In this document: positions 10,068 to 19,251 of the stretch, in pieces
Numbering within the stretch: position 1 is the stretch's first letter
Layout: each line of letters opens with the position of its first letter
Origin: Mycolicibacterium tokaiense
Lineage (GTDB): Bacteria > Actinomycetota > Actinomycetes > Mycobacteriales > Mycobacteriaceae
Assembly: GCF_010725885.1 (NCBI RefSeq)
Contig: NZ_AP022600.1
Location: 4,340,001-4,404,000, forward strand
Length of the DNA: 64,000 nucleotides
Reading direction: 5' to 3'
The notes under the pieces: model-generated
Told to the model about the DNA's origin: nothing
Database searches by the model: none
What the model saw: only the letters and a program-made list of their open reading frames with translations
Made by a program: the position numbers and the translations under genes

Positions 10068-11000
10068 GTGTCCGCTGAAGCTAATGGGGCCGCACACACC
10101 AATGGCTCAGCCGGCGGCGGCCAGACCGGGACTGCCCGGGTCAAGCGCGGCATGGCAGAAATGCTCAAGGGTGGCGTCATCATGGATGTCGTCACCCCCG
10201 AACAGGCCCGCATCGCCGAGGGTGCCGGAGCTGTCGCGGTGATGGCGCTGGAGCGCGTCCCCGCTGACATCCGCGCCCAGGGTGGGGTGTCGCGGATGAG
10301 CGATCCGGACATGATCGAGGGCATCATCTCCGCGGTCACCATCCCGGTGATGGCCAAGGCCCGCATCGGCCACTTCGTCGAGGCGCAGATCCTGCAGAGC
10401 CTGGGTGTGGATTACGTCGACGAGTCCGAGGTGTTGACCCCGGCCGACTACGCCAACCACATCGACAAGTGGGCGTTCACCGTGCCCTTCGTCTGTGGTG
10501 CCACCAATCTGGGGGAGGCGCTGCGGCGGATCACCGAGGGTGCGGCGATGATCCGGTCCAAGGGTGAGGCCGGCACGGGCGATGTCTCCAATGCCACCAC
10601 CCACATGCGCAAGATCGGCGGGGAGATCCGCCGGCTGACGTCGCTGTCGACCGATGAGCTGTACGTGGCGGCCAAGGAATTGCAGGCGCCCTATGACCTG
10701 GTGGTCGAGGTGGCCCGCGCCGGCAAGCTGCCGGTGACGTTGTTCACCGCCGGCGGGATCGCCACCCCGGCGGATGCGGCGATGATGATGCAGCTCGGCG
10801 CCGAGGGTGTGTTCGTGGGGTCGGGCATCTTCAAGTCCGGCAATCCGGCCGAGCGTGCGGCGGCGATCGTGAAGGCCACCACGTTCTACGACGATCCGGA
10901 TGTGTTGGCCAAGGTGTCGCGCGGGCTGGGGGAGGCGATGGTCGGCATCAACGTCGACGACATCCCGGTGCCGCACCGTTTGGCCGAACGCGGCTGGTAA
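10068..11000 (+). CDS. pdxS: Pyridoxal 5'-phosphate synthase, lyase subunit
   Basis: Synthase subunit of the deoxyxylulose-5-phosphate-independent PLP pathway, 310 aa, which condenses ribose 5-phosphate, glyceraldehyde 3-phosphate and PdxT-supplied ammonia. The signature [18 protein letters not shown] and the catalytic-lysine segment [15 protein letters not shown] are present, as is [29 protein letters not shown]. The strong AAGGAGAG (10054-10061) identifies the GTG. A TANNNT box (TAGACT, 10032-10037) about 30 bases upstream is a plausible -10, so pdxS may start a new transcript. Confidence 0.97.
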   Translation: MSAEANGAAHTNGSAGGGQTGTARVKRGMAEMLKGGVIMDVVTPEQARIAEGAGAVAVMALERVPADIRAQGGVSRMSDPDMIEGIISAVTIPVMAKARIGHFVEAQILQSLGVDYVDESEVLTPADYANHIDKWAFTVPFVCGATNLGEALRRITEGAAMIRSKGEAGTGDVSNATTHMRKIGGEIRRLTSLSTDELYVAAKELQAPYDLVVEVARAGKLPVTLFTAGGIATPADAAMMMQLGAEGVFVGSGIFKSGNPAERAAAIVKATTFYDDPDVLAKVSRGLGEAMVGINVDDIPVPHRLAERGW

Positions 11001-11003
11001 ACC

Positions 11004-11843
11004 TTGGCGATCGAGGAGATCCTCGACCTCGAGCAGATCGAGGTCAACATCTACCGCGGTGGTGTCTTCAGCCCCGAATCCGGTTTCCTGCAGCGCACTT
11101 TCGGCGGCCACGTCGCCGGCCAGTCGCTGGTTTCGGCGGTGCGTACCGTGGACCCGAAGTTCCAGGTGCATTCGCTGCACGGGTACTTCCTGCGGGCCGG
11201 GGACGCGCGGTCGCCGTCGGTGTACGCGGTGGAGCGCATTCGCGATGGCGGGTCCTTCTGCACGCGGCGGGTCAGCGCCATCCAGCACGGTGAGACCATC
11301 TTCACCATGTCGGCGTCGTTCCAGACCGACCAGAGCGGAATCGAGCACCAGGACGCGCCCCCGGTCACCCTGCCGCCGGACGACATCCCCGACTTCAAGT
11401 CGGCCAGCAAGGTGTTCGACGACGCCAGCTTCCGCCAGTTCGACGAATGGGATGTCCGGATCATTCCGCGGGACTCGCTGAACCTGGTGCCGGGCAAGGC
11501 TTCTCAGCAGCAGGTCTGGTTCCGGCATCGCGATCCGCTGCCTGATGATCCCGTGCTGCACATCTGCGCGCTGGCCTACATGAGCGATCTGACCTTGCTG
11601 GGCTCGGCGCAGGTGACCCACCCCGAGGAGCGTGAGCACCTGATGGTGGCCTCGCTGGATCACGCCATGTGGTTCATGCGGCCGTTCCGGGCCGATGAGT
11701 GGTTGCTGTATGACCAGTCGTCGCCGTCGGCCTGCGGGGGCCGGTCACTGACCCAGGGCAAGATCTTCAACCGCTACGGCGAGATGGTGGCCGCGGTGAT
11801 GCAGGAGGGTCTGACCCGATACCAGCGCGGCTACCGAGAGTGA
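11004..11843 (+). CDS. tesB: Acyl-CoA thioesterase II
   Basis: Double-hotdog acyl-CoA thioesterase of the TesB family, 279 aa. The first hotdog shows [22 protein letters not shown]; the second carries the family catalytic Asp in [12 protein letters not shown], the Ser region [12 protein letters not shown] and the Gln in AVMQEGL. The TTG start is chosen because [19 protein letters not shown] matches the conserved mycobacterial N-terminus, although no clear RBS is visible. It sits between pdxS and pdxT, a placement also seen in M. tuberculosis; a direct link to PLP synthesis is not obvious. Confidence 0.93.
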   Translation: MAIEEILDLEQIEVNIYRGGVFSPESGFLQRTFGGHVAGQSLVSAVRTVDPKFQVHSLHGYFLRAGDARSPSVYAVERIRDGGSFCTRRVSAIQHGETIFTMSASFQTDQSGIEHQDAPPVTLPPDDIPDFKSASKVFDDASFRQFDEWDVRIIPRDSLNLVPGKASQQQVWFRHRDPLPDDPVLHICALAYMSDLTLLGSAQVTHPEEREHLMVASLDHAMWFMRPFRADEWLLYDQSSPSACGGRSLTQGKIFNRYGEMVAAVMQEGLTRYQRGYRE

Positions 11844-12436
11844 ACGCGCCGCGGATCGGGGTGCTCGCCCTGCAGGGTGACACCCGTGAGCACCTGGCTG
11901 CGCTGCGTGAGGCGGGCGCGGAGGCGTACACGGTGCGCCGCCGCTCGGAGTTGGACAGCGCCGACGGGCTGGTGATCCCGGGCGGCGAATCCACCGCGAT
12001 GACCCATCTGCTGCGCTCGTTCGAGCTGCTGGAGCCGCTGCGGTCGCGGTTGGCCGAGGGTATGCCGGCCTACGGTTCGTGTGCCGGGATGATCCTGCTG
12101 GCCTCGGAGATCCTCGACGCGGGGGTGGCCGGCCGTGAGGCGCTGCCGCTGGCGGGTATCGACATGACCGTGCGCCGCAACGCCTTCGGCCGTCAGGTGG
12201 ATTCGTTCGAAGAGCAGGTGGAGTTCACCGGCGTCGACTCTCCGGTGCACGCGGTGTTCATCCGCGCGCCGTGGGTCGAGCGGGTGGGCGACGACGTCGA
12301 GGTGCTCGCCCGCGCCGGGGAACACATCGTCGCCGTGCGCCAGGGCAAGTCGTTGGCCACGTCCTTCCACCCGGAGATGACCGGCGATCGCCGCGTGCAC
12401 AAACTGTTCGTCGAGGGGATTTCGGCGCGCCGGTAA
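11840..12436 (+). CDS. pdxT: Pyridoxal 5'-phosphate synthase, glutaminase subunit
   Basis: Class I glutamine amidotransferase, 198 aa, that releases ammonia for PdxS. The family blocks PGGESTAM and the nucleophile elbow YGSCAGMI (usually GTCAGM) are seen, with His and Glu of the triad in [12 protein letters not shown] overlaps the tesB stop by 4 bp, so translation is coupled. Its last four sense codons and stop form one arm of a long palindrome shared with the converging hydrolase gene. Confidence 0.95.
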   Translation: MNAPRIGVLALQGDTREHLAALREAGAEAYTVRRRSELDSADGLVIPGGESTAMTHLLRSFELLEPLRSRLAEGMPAYGSCAGMILLASEILDAGVAGREALPLAGIDMTVRRNAFGRQVDSFEEQVEFTGVDSPVHAVFIRAPWVERVGDDVEVLARAGEHIVAVRQGKSLATSFHPEMTGDRRVHKLFVEGISARR

Positions 12437-12466
12437 CCGCTGAGCGGTTACGAGCGCGCCGAAATC
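12418..12466. terminator. Bidirectional palindromic terminator over two stop codons
   Basis: The outer arms GATTTCGGCGCGC (12418-12430) and GCGCGCCGAAATC (12454-12466) are perfect complements. Inside them TAACCGC (12434-12440) pairs with GCGGTTA (12444-12450) around TGA. The stop codon of pdxT (12434-12436) therefore pairs with the stop of the converging hydrolase (12448-12450). There is no U-tract on either side, as is common for mycobacterial hairpins. Confidence 0.75.
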
Positions 12467-14187
12467 ACTGGCAGGAGAAGGCGCGAGGACGAGAACACGG
12501 TGTTGATGCTGCTGGTGCCGACGCTGGCGTGCCGGAAATTCATGATGGCCGGCACGGCCGGGTCCTGGTCGTCACTGGCCAGGGTGATCCGGATGCGGTG
12601 CCCCGGCTGGAAGCGACGGGCGTTGGCCACCAACGGGATTCGGTAGCGCACGGGCTCGCCGACGGGCACGGCGACGGCCTGGGTGCACGGCAGCGCCGGT
12701 GCTCCGGGCGCGCTGGCCTGCTCGTCGACCGTGCGCAGGCTCGCCCGCAGCCATCCGGCCGTCACCTCGGTCACCGACCCGTCCGGGTCGACGTCGGCCA
12801 GTGTCACCATCCAGGCGGTGTCCAGGGCGGTCGCCGAGGCCACCAACGCCAGCTCGATGGGTCCCACCACATTCAGGTTGTCCGCCAGCGGGGCCGAGGT
12901 CCATGTCAGCGTCGACGGCGGGTCGGTGGGACCGGCCTTGGCGCGGTTGAGTCCGGCACCCAGCGTGAGGTACTCCCGCGTACCGGGCTCACCCTTGTCG
13001 ACGGCCAGCGAGCCGTCCGCCCGCAACGCGAACGCGCGGTGATCCGCCGGAGGCGGCCAGGTCCCGGATTCACGCCAGCCTTCGGCGCCGGGCAGCATGT
13101 ACCGCACGGGCGGCCCGTCCATGATGCCGGTGTCGATTCCCTTGAGCCAATGGTCATACCAGGCCAGCGCCTCGTGGTGCAGGCTCTCCCACGGCCAGGT
13201 CAAGCCGAACTTCCCGAGCATCGCCATCCGTACATTCGGGTTGTGCGCCAATGCCTTCCAGGCCGTGAACGTCGACGGCAGATGCAGGGGCACGTTCTCC
13301 CAGTCGCAACCCAGGTACACCGGGATGTCCACGTTCGCCAGGAGTGGCAGCAGATTGCGGTCCTCCCACCACGGGTCGCGCAGCGGATGCCGGACCATGG
13401 CGTCGAGCCACAGGTCGTCCCACGGGTGCGGGCTGTGGGGAAGCTTGAGCAGCCCGCGCATCATGGTGACAGCGGCTTCGCCGTTCATGGTGGCGAACTT
13501 CTGGTGGATCCGGGGAATGTTGAGGATCGTGCGGGCGGCGGTGATCGCCGGATTGCGGCGCCAGAACGCGTCGCTGCGGTCGGACGTCAACCCCATCATC
13601 GAGAGGAACGGGGTGATGAACGCCGAACTGGCCAACCCGTGATGGGAGGCGGCCTCGTACAGGTCGGCCGTCACCGCGACCGGGAAGATCGCCTTCAGAT
13701 GCGGGGGCCGCTGCACGGCGGCCTCCAATTGGGTCATGGCGAAGTAGCTGATGCCGATCATGCCGACGTTGCCGTCGCACCACGGCTGCGCGGCGGCCCA
13801 CTCCACCAGGTCGTACATGTCGCGGCGTTCCTGGGAGTCGAAGAACCCGAACTCGCCGCCCGATCCGCCCGTTCCGCGCAGGTTGGCGATCACGTGCACG
13901 TAGCCGCGGGACACCCAGAAGTCCGTCGCGCCGGCCTCGATGAAACCCGCGGGCGCGCCGAGATCCTGCATCTGCCGGGGGTAGGGCGAGGCGGCGATCA
14001 GCGCGGGGTACCTGCCCGCCGCATCCGGGTGGTGCACATCGGCCAGCAGGTCGACCCCGTCCCGCATCGGCACCGGTTGGTTGATGGTGTGGCTGATTCC
14101 GAACCGGGGCCGGCTGAGGTTGCGGTAGTCCCGCCCCGAGGTCTGGGGGCCGTTGAGCCGGCGCTGTCCGTGCGACATGAAATTCAC
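12448..14187 (-). CDS. CocE/NonD family serine hydrolase
   Basis: A 579-aa alpha/beta hydrolase of the X-Pro dipeptidyl-peptidase (S15)/CocE group. The N-terminal catalytic domain has MRDGVDLLADVHHP, the oxyanion region RGTGGSGG and the nucleophile elbow GISYFAM (Ser about residue 144). The C-terminal jelly-roll is seen in GHRIRITLASDDQDPAVP. Cocaine-esterase-like and glutaryl-acylase members share this layout, so the natural ester or amide substrate is open. The GTG start follows a TAGTTT -10-like hexamer by nine bases, and that hexamer lies inside a palindrome, suggesting repressor control. It interrupts the pdxT-yebC order remembered from M. tuberculosis. Confidence 0.85.
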   Translation of the reverse strand: MNFMSHGQRRLNGPQTSGRDYRNLSRPRFGISHTINQPVPMRDGVDLLADVHHPDAAGRYPALIAASPYPRQMQDLGAPAGFIEAGATDFWVSRGYVHVIANLRGTGGSGGEFGFFDSQERRDMYDLVEWAAAQPWCDGNVGMIGISYFAMTQLEAAVQRPPHLKAIFPVAVTADLYEAASHHGLASSAFITPFLSMMGLTSDRSDAFWRRNPAITAARTILNIPRIHQKFATMNGEAAVTMMRGLLKLPHSPHPWDDLWLDAMVRHPLRDPWWEDRNLLPLLANVDIPVYLGCDWENVPLHLPSTFTAWKALAHNPNVRMAMLGKFGLTWPWESLHHEALAWYDHWLKGIDTGIMDGPPVRYMLPGAEGWRESGTWPPPADHRAFALRADGSLAVDKGEPGTREYLTLGAGLNRAKAGPTDPPSTLTWTSAPLADNLNVVGPIELALVASATALDTAWMVTLADVDPDGSVTEVTAGWLRASLRTVDEQASAPGAPALPCTQAVAVPVGEPVRYRIPLVANARRFQPGHRIRITLASDDQDPAVPAIMNFRHASVGTSSINTVFSSSRLLLPVISARS

Positions 14188-14192
14188 GGTAG

Positions 14193-14210
14193 GTTGAAAC
14201 TAGTCTCAAC
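14193..14210. promoter_or_regulatory. Candidate operator at the CocE/NonD hydrolase promoter
   Basis: GTTGAAACTAGTCTCAAC is an 18-bp palindrome with a single mismatched pair. On the minus strand it contains TAGTTT, which would be the -10 box nine bases before the GTG of the hydrolase. A bound repressor would block that promoter. The regulator is not identified. Confidence 0.45.
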
Positions 14211-14307
14211 GCAAGATGAAACTCTGGGCTGCGCTGCCAGGTGAATGGTTGCGACCAAGTAGACTGGCTGGTCGAACTTCGCAGTCATGCAGAGAGGTAG
14301 TTCGCCG

Positions 14308-15063
14308 ATGAGCGGCCATTCCAAGTGGGCGACCACGAAGCACAAGAAGGCGATCATCGATGCCCGCCGCGGCAAGAACTTCGCCAAGCTGATCAAGAAC
14401 ATCGAGGTGGCAGCCCGAACCGGCGGCGGTGACCCCGGCGGCAACCCCACCCTGTACGACGCCATCCAGAAGGCGAAGAAGAGTTCGGTGCCCAACGACA
14501 ACATCGAGCGCGCGCGCAAGCGCGGCGCCGGTGAAGAGGCCGGCGGCGCCGACTGGCAGACCATCACCTACGAGGGGTACGGCCCCAACGGCGTTGCCAT
14601 CCTGGTCGAGTGCCTGACCGACAACAAGAACCGCGCCGCGGGCGAGGTCAGGGTCGCGATGACCCGCAACGGCGGCAACATGGCCGATCCGGGTTCGGTG
14701 TCCTACCTGTTCTCCCGCAAGGGCGTGGTGACGCTGGAGAAGAACGGGCTGACCGAGGACGACGTGCTGGCCGCGGTTCTGGAGGCCGGCGCCGAGGAGA
14801 TCAACGATCAGGGCGAGATGTTCGAGATCATCTCCGAGCCCACCGATCTGGTGGCGGTGCGCACGGCGTTGCAGGACGCGGGTATCGACTACGACTCCGC
14901 CGAGGCCAGCTTCCAGCCGTCGGTCTCCGTGCCGGTGGATCTCGAGGGCGCCCGCAAGGTGTTCAAGCTGGTCGACGCGCTCGAGGACAGCGACGACGTG
15001 CAGGACGTCTGGACCAACGTCGACATCCCGGACGACGTGGCGGCTCAGCTCGACGAAGACTGA
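14308..15063 (+). CDS. yebC: YebC/PmpR family DNA-binding or translation-associated protein
   Basis: The 251-aa protein starts with the family hallmark [23 protein letters not shown] and continues with the conserved [21 protein letters not shown] and [23 protein letters not shown] blocks. YebC proteins have been called transcription regulators, and more recently ribosome-associated factors that relieve polyproline stalling. ATG 14308 follows AGAGAGG (14291-14297), and TAGACT (14260-14265) may be its -10. The 3' end overlaps a converging hydrolase by 19 bp. Confidence 0.95.
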   Translation: MSGHSKWATTKHKKAIIDARRGKNFAKLIKNIEVAARTGGGDPGGNPTLYDAIQKAKKSSVPNDNIERARKRGAGEEAGGADWQTITYEGYGPNGVAILVECLTDNKNRAAGEVRVAMTRNGGNMADPGSVSYLFSRKGVVTLEKNGLTEDDVLAAVLEAGAEEINDQGEMFEIISEPTDLVAVRTALQDAGIDYDSAEASFQPSVSVPVDLEGARKVFKLVDALEDSDDVQDVWTNVDIPDDVAAQLDED

Positions 15064-15887
15064 TCGAGGAAGCTCGTGATCGCCGCGGCGGTCTGCTGCG
15101 GCTGATCCAGCATCACCAGCACGCCTGCGTCGTCGATCCACTCCAGCCGGGCCCCGGTGAGCTGCGCCAGCCGGTGGGCGTGACGCTCGGGCATCACCGG
15201 GTTGCGTGTCCACAACACCAGTACGTCGCCGGCGAAAGCGGCCAGCGACTCGGTGGCGCGCACCAGGTCGGCCTTGTCGAAGCGGGTGCGGCAGTACTTC
15301 ACCAGATCGCGGCGGATCCGCACGTCGGCGATCCCCGCTGTCAACCAGGCGTCGGCAACAGGTTGCGGCACAGGCTTTCTCGACATCAGCCCGAGCATGA
15401 ACCACCGCCGGCGCAGCCAGCCGATGCGCATCTGCGTCATGGCCAACCGCACCGTGCCCGGTGTCCGGCTGGCCAGCCAGGCCAGCTTTCCGGGCAGCCC
15501 GGGCGGGAAGTTCTCGAACGCTTCTGACGGGCAGATCACCAGCTTGCCGACCCGCTTGTCGCGGCCGATGTCGGTCAGGAACAGCGCGCCGCCCCAGTCG
15601 CTGACCACCAGCGTCACGTCCCGCAACTCCAGCGCGTCGAGGAAGTCGGCGACGACGGCCACCATGGCCGGCATGGTCAGATCTGCGTCCGGGCGCATGG
15701 GCACGCGGTGTCCACCCAGCGGCAATGTCGGCAGCAGGTAGCGAAAGCCGTTGGGTAGCAGAGGCAGTGCGAGGTCCCACTGGGCGTCGTTCATCAGCAG
15801 CCCGTGCAGGAGCACCACCGGCGGCCCGGCCGGATCGCCCGCCTCGCGGAACTGCACCGGACCCGCGGCGGCATCCACCGTGTCCAT
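15045..15887 (-). CDS. Alpha/beta fold hydrolase with Asp-type nucleophile elbow
   Basis: A 280-aa alpha/beta hydrolase. The oxyanion segment [11 protein letters not shown] is near residue 25 and the elbow [10 protein letters not shown] near residue 95 has Asp rather than Ser, as in haloalkane dehalogenases and epoxide hydrolases. The C-terminal block [16 protein letters not shown] aligns where the catalytic His usually sits (G-H-x-x-x-x-E-x-P), but the His is replaced by Val. It may use another residue or lack hydrolase activity. It is divergent from a TetR gene with operator half-sites between them, so it is probably the regulated target. Confidence 0.78.
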   Translation of the reverse strand: MDTVDAAAGPVQFREAGDPAGPPVVLLHGLLMNDAQWDLALPLLPNGFRYLLPTLPLGGHRVPMRPDADLTMPAMVAVVADFLDALELRDVTLVVSDWGGALFLTDIGRDKRVGKLVICPSEAFENFPPGLPGKLAWLASRTPGTVRLAMTQMRIGWLRRRWFMLGLMSRKPVPQPVADAWLTAGIADVRIRRDLVKYCRTRFDKADLVRATESLAAFAGDVLVLWTRNPVMPERHAHRLAQLTGARLEWIDDAGVLVMLDQPQQTAAAITSFLDQSSSS

Positions 15888-15900
15888 CGGGACTCCTTGG

Positions 15901-15932
15901 CTAGAACGACTATTCTAGAACGTATGCTCTAG
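15901..15932. promoter_or_regulatory. TetR operator cluster between divergent genes
   Basis: Three copies of a CTAGA half-site occur at regular spacing. CTAGAA (15901-15906) pairs with TTCTAG (15913-15918), and CTAGA (15915-15919) pairs with TCTAG (15928-15932), so the central TTCTAGAA (15913-15920) is shared. The cluster lies between the hydrolase start at 15887 and the TetR start at 15953, the expected place for an autoregulating TetR protein. Confidence 0.6.
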
Positions 15933-15952
15933 TGTGTACCCAGGAGGAGTCC

Positions 15953-16555
15953 ATGGCAAGGTCCACCCGCGAGGCGATCCTGACCGCCGCGGCCGAACTG
16001 ATGCGTCGCAAGGGCTACGGCGCTGTCGGCATGAAGGACATCGTGACCGCCAGCGGTGCGCCCGTCGGCTCCCTGTATCACCACTTCCCGGGCGGGAAGC
16101 TGCAGATCGCGCGGGAGGCGCTGATCAATGCCGGGCGGGCCTACGGGCTGTTGATCCCCACTCTGATGGGTCCGCACACCGATCTCGGCGCGGCCATCGA
16201 GGATGCCTTCGCCCAAGCCGCGGCCGACATGGCCGGCACCGGCTTCGCCAACATGTGCCCGGTGGCCGGCGTCGCCGCCGAGACTGCCGACACCGAGGAG
16301 GAACTGCGCGAGGCCGCTGCGGCGGTGTTCACCGGCTGGCTGGACGGCGGAAGTGCGTATTTTGTTGCGCGGGGTCTGGATTCGGACACCGCCCGCGAGG
16401 TCACCGTCGCCCTGGTGGCGGCGCTGGAGGGTGCGTTCATCCTGGCGCGCACGATGCGCAGCACCGAACCGCTGATCCTGGCCGGCCACGCGTTGGCGCC
16501 GCGGTACCGCGGGGTGGCGATGTCGGCGTTTGCCCCGGCGTCGACGGGCGGTTGA
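15953..16555 (+). CDS. TetR/AcrR family transcriptional regulator
   Basis: A 200-aa regulator with an N-terminal helix-turn-helix (REAILTAAAELMRRKGYGAVGMKDIVTASG, then APVGSLYHHFPGGK) and an all-helical ligand domain. The YHHFPGGK turn and the C-terminal half resemble the LmrA/YxaF subgroup. ATG 15953 has an ideal AGGAGGAG (15942-15949) four bases upstream; the frame extends further but without a better start. It probably represses itself and the divergent hydrolase through the CTAGA sites. Confidence 0.88.
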   Translation: MARSTREAILTAAAELMRRKGYGAVGMKDIVTASGAPVGSLYHHFPGGKLQIAREALINAGRAYGLLIPTLMGPHTDLGAAIEDAFAQAAADMAGTGFANMCPVAGVAAETADTEEELREAAAAVFTGWLDGGSAYFVARGLDSDTAREVTVALVAALEGAFILARTMRSTEPLILAGHALAPRYRGVAMSAFAPASTGG

Positions 16556-16570
16556 CCCTATCCTGATCCG

Positions 16571-16939
16571 GTGCCTGAATTCCGTGACGCCGACGGCGTG
16601 AAGTGGCGCGTGCGTCGCCGCTGGTGGTCGCTGTGGTCGCTGCTGGACACCATCGACATCTCCGGCAACGGCACCTTCGGCGCCATCGTCTTCGTGCTGG
16701 CACTGCCGGTGCTGGCCATGTGGCCGCTATGGTTGCTGGCGAAGTTCTGCGGCATCCCGTGGCAGGTGGTGACCGAACGCGACGGCGACGAGGTGAGCTC
16801 GGAAAAGGTCAGGGGCTGGCGGGCTTCCGGGCGGCGGATCGCCGAGATCACCGCCGGACTGCGCGAGCTCAAGGACGACCAGATGCCGGCGCCGACGGCG
16901 ACCGAACTCAATGAGAGCGCCGGCACCGAGGCCCGCTGA
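16571..16939 (+). CDS. Small conserved membrane protein
   Basis: A 122-aa protein of unknown function. The N-terminal 30 residues are basic and Trp-rich (VRRRWWSLWSLL), followed by one long hydrophobic helix (about residues 34-60) and a polar tail that is likely cytoplasmic. TATCCT (16559-16564) ends six bases before the GTG and no RBS is present, which fits a leaderless mycobacterial transcript. It lies between the TetR gene and ruvC with no evident functional tie to either. Confidence 0.7.
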   Translation: MPEFRDADGVKWRVRRRWWSLWSLLDTIDISGNGTFGAIVFVLALPVLAMWPLWLLAKFCGIPWQVVTERDGDEVSSEKVRGWRASGRRIAEITAGLRELKDDQMPAPTATELNESAGTEAR

Positions 16940-16967
16940 CGCAGCGCAGGTGTGTCCCTACAGTCAG

Positions 16968-16990
16968 TTGTCCCCTCTACCCGCTACGCT
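16968..16990 (+). promoter_or_regulatory. PafBC-type (RecA-NDp) DNA-damage promoter of ruvC
   Basis: TTGTC (16968-16972), a 12-base spacer and TACGCT (16985-16990) match the LexA-independent mycobacterial DNA-damage promoter layout TTGTC-N12-TAnnnT. It lies directly upstream of the SOS box and about 40 bases before the ruvC start. Confidence 0.65.
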
Positions 16991-16991
16991 C

Positions 16992-17007
16992 TCGAACAGC
17001 TGTTCGT
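16992..17007. promoter_or_regulatory. LexA SOS box of ruvC
   Basis: TCGAAC-AGCT-GTTCGT matches the mycobacterial SOS box TCGAAC-N4-GTTCGA at 11 of 12 arm positions. It covers the expected transcription start just downstream of the -10 at 16985-16990, so LexA binding would block initiation. Confidence 0.8.
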
Positions 17008-17027
17008 ACCGGAAGGGGTAATCGTTG

Positions 17028-17582
17028 TTGCGCGTCATGGGCGTCGACCCGGGGCTGACCCGCTGCGGTCTCTCGATGATCGAGGGCGGAACCGGGCGTC
17101 AGGTCACTGCCCTGGACGTCGACGTGGTGCGCACGCCCTCCGATGCGCCGCTGCACCGCCGGCTGCTCACCATCAGCGACACGGTCGAATACTGGATGGA
17201 CACCCACAAGCCTGACGTGGTGGCCGTCGAGCGGGTGTTCTCCCAGCAGAACGTCTCCACGGTGATGGGCACCGCCCAGGCCGGCGGGGTGGTGGCCCTG
17301 GCTGCTGCCAAGCGGGACATCGACGTGCACTTCCACACTCCCAGTGAGGTCAAGGCCGCCGTCACCGGGAACGGCCGGGCGGACAAGGCCCAGGTCACCG
17401 AGATGGTCACCCGAATTCTGGCTCTACAGCAGAAGCCGACCCCGGCGGACGCCGCCGACGCTCTGGCGCTGGCGATCTGTCACTGCTGGCGCGCGCCGAT
17501 GATCGCTCGGATGGCCCAGGCCGAGGCCATGGCGGCCGAGCAGAAGAAGCGTTACCAGGCCAAGCTGAAGGCGGCCCGGTGA
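17028..17582 (+). CDS. ruvC: Crossover junction endodeoxyribonuclease RuvC
   Basis: Holliday junction resolvase, 184 aa. The catalytic acids are the Asp in [11 protein letters not shown], the Glu in [10 protein letters not shown] and the two Asp in [10 protein letters not shown]. The TTG at 17028 gives LRVMGVDPG, matching family N-termini; a TTG one codon earlier is possible, and GGAAGGGG (17011-17018) serves either. It leads the ruvCAB operon with both LexA and PafBC-type control elements upstream. Confidence 0.95.
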   Translation: MRVMGVDPGLTRCGLSMIEGGTGRQVTALDVDVVRTPSDAPLHRRLLTISDTVEYWMDTHKPDVVAVERVFSQQNVSTVMGTAQAGGVVALAAAKRDIDVHFHTPSEVKAAVTGNGRADKAQVTEMVTRILALQQKPTPADAADALALAICHCWRAPMIARMAQAEAMAAEQKKRYQAKLKAAR

Positions 17583-18172
17583 TCGCCTCGGTGCGGGGTG
17601 AGGTGGTCGACATCGCCCTGGACCACGCCGTCGTCGACTGTGCCGGGGTCGGCTACAAGGTGATGTGCACGCCGTCGACGTTGGCCGGGCTGCGCCGCGG
17701 TGCCGAGACGCGGCTGATCGTGGCGATGATCGTCCGCGAGGACTCCATGACGCTCTACGGGTTCGCCGACGCTGACGCGCGCGACCTGTTCACCACCCTG
17801 CTCGGGGTTTCCGGTGTGGGGCCCAAGATCGCGCTGGCCACCCTGGCCGTTTATGACGCCCAGGCGTTGCGGCAGGCGCTGGCCGACGGCGATGTCACCG
17901 CCCTGACCCGGGTGCCGGGCATCGGCAAGCGCAGCGCCGAGCGGCTGGTGCTGGAACTGCGCGACAAGATCGGTGCGGTGGCCGGATCTGCGGGTCCGAC
18001 GGCGGCAAGTGGGCACGCGGTGCGCACGCCCGTGGTGGAAGCGCTTGTCGGCCTGGGCTTTCCGCAGAAGCAGTCCGAAGAAGCCACCGAAAAGGTGCTG
18101 GCGGCAGAACCTGATGCCAGCACGTCGGCGGTGTTGCGGTCGGCGTTGAACCTGTTGGGCAAGAAGACATGA
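17579..18172 (+). CDS. ruvA: Holliday junction branch migration protein RuvA
   Basis: DNA-binding subunit that holds the four-way junction for RuvB, 197 aa. The N-terminal OB fold starts [12 protein letters not shown]. The helix-hairpin-helix pair is seen in [17 protein letters not shown] and [19 protein letters not shown]. The C-terminal domain III ([17 protein letters not shown]) contacts RuvB. GTG overlaps the ruvC stop by 4 bp, and the 3' end overlaps ruvB by 4 bp. Confidence 0.96.
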   Translation: MIASVRGEVVDIALDHAVVDCAGVGYKVMCTPSTLAGLRRGAETRLIVAMIVREDSMTLYGFADADARDLFTTLLGVSGVGPKIALATLAVYDAQALRQALADGDVTALTRVPGIGKRSAERLVLELRDKIGAVAGSAGPTAASGHAVRTPVVEALVGLGFPQKQSEEATEKVLAAEPDASTSAVLRSALNLLGKKT

Positions 18173-19227
18173 GCCGCTTCGAGGACGACCCGGACGTCGA
18201 ACGGGAGGTGTCGGGTGCGCTGACCGTCGGCGAGGGCGACATCGATGCCAGCCTGCGGCCCAAGTCGCTGGAGGAGTTCATCGGCCAACCCCGGGTCCGC
18301 GAGCAGCTGCAGCTGGTGATCGAAGGCGCCAAGAACCGCGGGGGCACACCGGATCACATCCTGCTCTCCGGCCCGCCGGGGCTGGGCAAGACCTCGCTGG
18401 CGATGATCATCGCGGCCGAACTGGGTTCCTCACTGCGCCTCACCTCCGGTCCCGCCCTGGAGCGGGCCGGGGACCTGGCCGCCATGCTCAGCAACCTCGT
18501 CGAAGGCGACGTGCTGTTCATCGACGAGATCCACCGCATCGCCCGGCCCGCCGAGGAGATGCTCTACCTCGCCATGGAGGACTTCCGGGTCGACGTGGTG
18601 GTCGGCAAAGGCCCCGGCGCGACGTCGATTCCGCTGGAGGTGGCGCCGTTCACCCTGGTGGGGGCCACCACCCGCTCCGGCGCACTGACCGGTCCGCTGC
18701 GCGACCGGTTCGGGTTCACCGCCCATATGGACTTCTACGAACCCGCTGAACTCGAACGGGTGCTGGCGCGCTCTGCGCGCATCTTGGGCATCGAGCTCGG
18801 CGCCGATGCCGGCACCGAGGTGGCCCGCCGCTCCCGCGGCACCCCCCGCATCGCCAACCGGCTGTTGCGCCGGGTCCGCGACTTCGCCGAGGTGCGGGCC
18901 GACGGTGTGCTAACCCGTGACGTGGCCAAGGCCGCGCTGGCGGTCTACGACGTCGACGAACTGGGGCTCGACCGCCTGGACCGCGCCGTGCTGACGGCAC
19001 TGACCAAGAGCTTCGGCGGCGGCCCCGTCGGGGTGTCCACCTTGGCCGTTGCGGTCGGGGAGGAGTCGACCACCGTCGAGGAGGTCTGCGAACCGTTCCT
19101 GGTGCGCGCGGGCATGCTCGCCCGAACCCCGCGGGGCCGGGTGGCCACCGCCCTGGCCTGGACGCACCTGGGGATGAAGCCCCCCGCCGGTGCCGCCGGT
19201 TCCGGGCAGGCCGTGCTGTTCGACTGA
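18169..19227 (+). CDS. ruvB: Holliday junction branch migration ATPase RuvB
   Basis: AAA+ motor of branch migration, 352 aa. The Walker A is GPPGLGKTS (about residue 67), the Walker B is LFIDEIHR, sensor 1 is in GATTRSG and the arginine finger lies in GPLRDRFGF. The winged-helix C-terminal domain follows. Translation is coupled to ruvA through the overlapping ATGA. Confidence 0.97.
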   Translation: MSRFEDDPDVEREVSGALTVGEGDIDASLRPKSLEEFIGQPRVREQLQLVIEGAKNRGGTPDHILLSGPPGLGKTSLAMIIAAELGSSLRLTSGPALERAGDLAAMLSNLVEGDVLFIDEIHRIARPAEEMLYLAMEDFRVDVVVGKGPGATSIPLEVAPFTLVGATTRSGALTGPLRDRFGFTAHMDFYEPAELERVLARSARILGIELGADAGTEVARRSRGTPRIANRLLRRVRDFAEVRADGVLTRDVAKAALAVYDVDELGLDRLDRAVLTALTKSFGGGPVGVSTLAVAVGEESTTVEEVCEPFLVRAGMLARTPRGRVATALAWTHLGMKPPAGAAGSGQAVLFD

Positions 19228-19251
19228 CCGCTGGTTTAGGGTCGAGCGATC

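Noticed and set aside
10107..11663. A 518-codon open frame opposite pdxS and tesB
   Set aside because: It spans two real genes on the other strand and shows no family motif.
12271..14244. A 657-codon open frame opposite the CocE/NonD hydrolase
   Set aside because: Composition is that of an antisense shadow and it starts inside pdxT.
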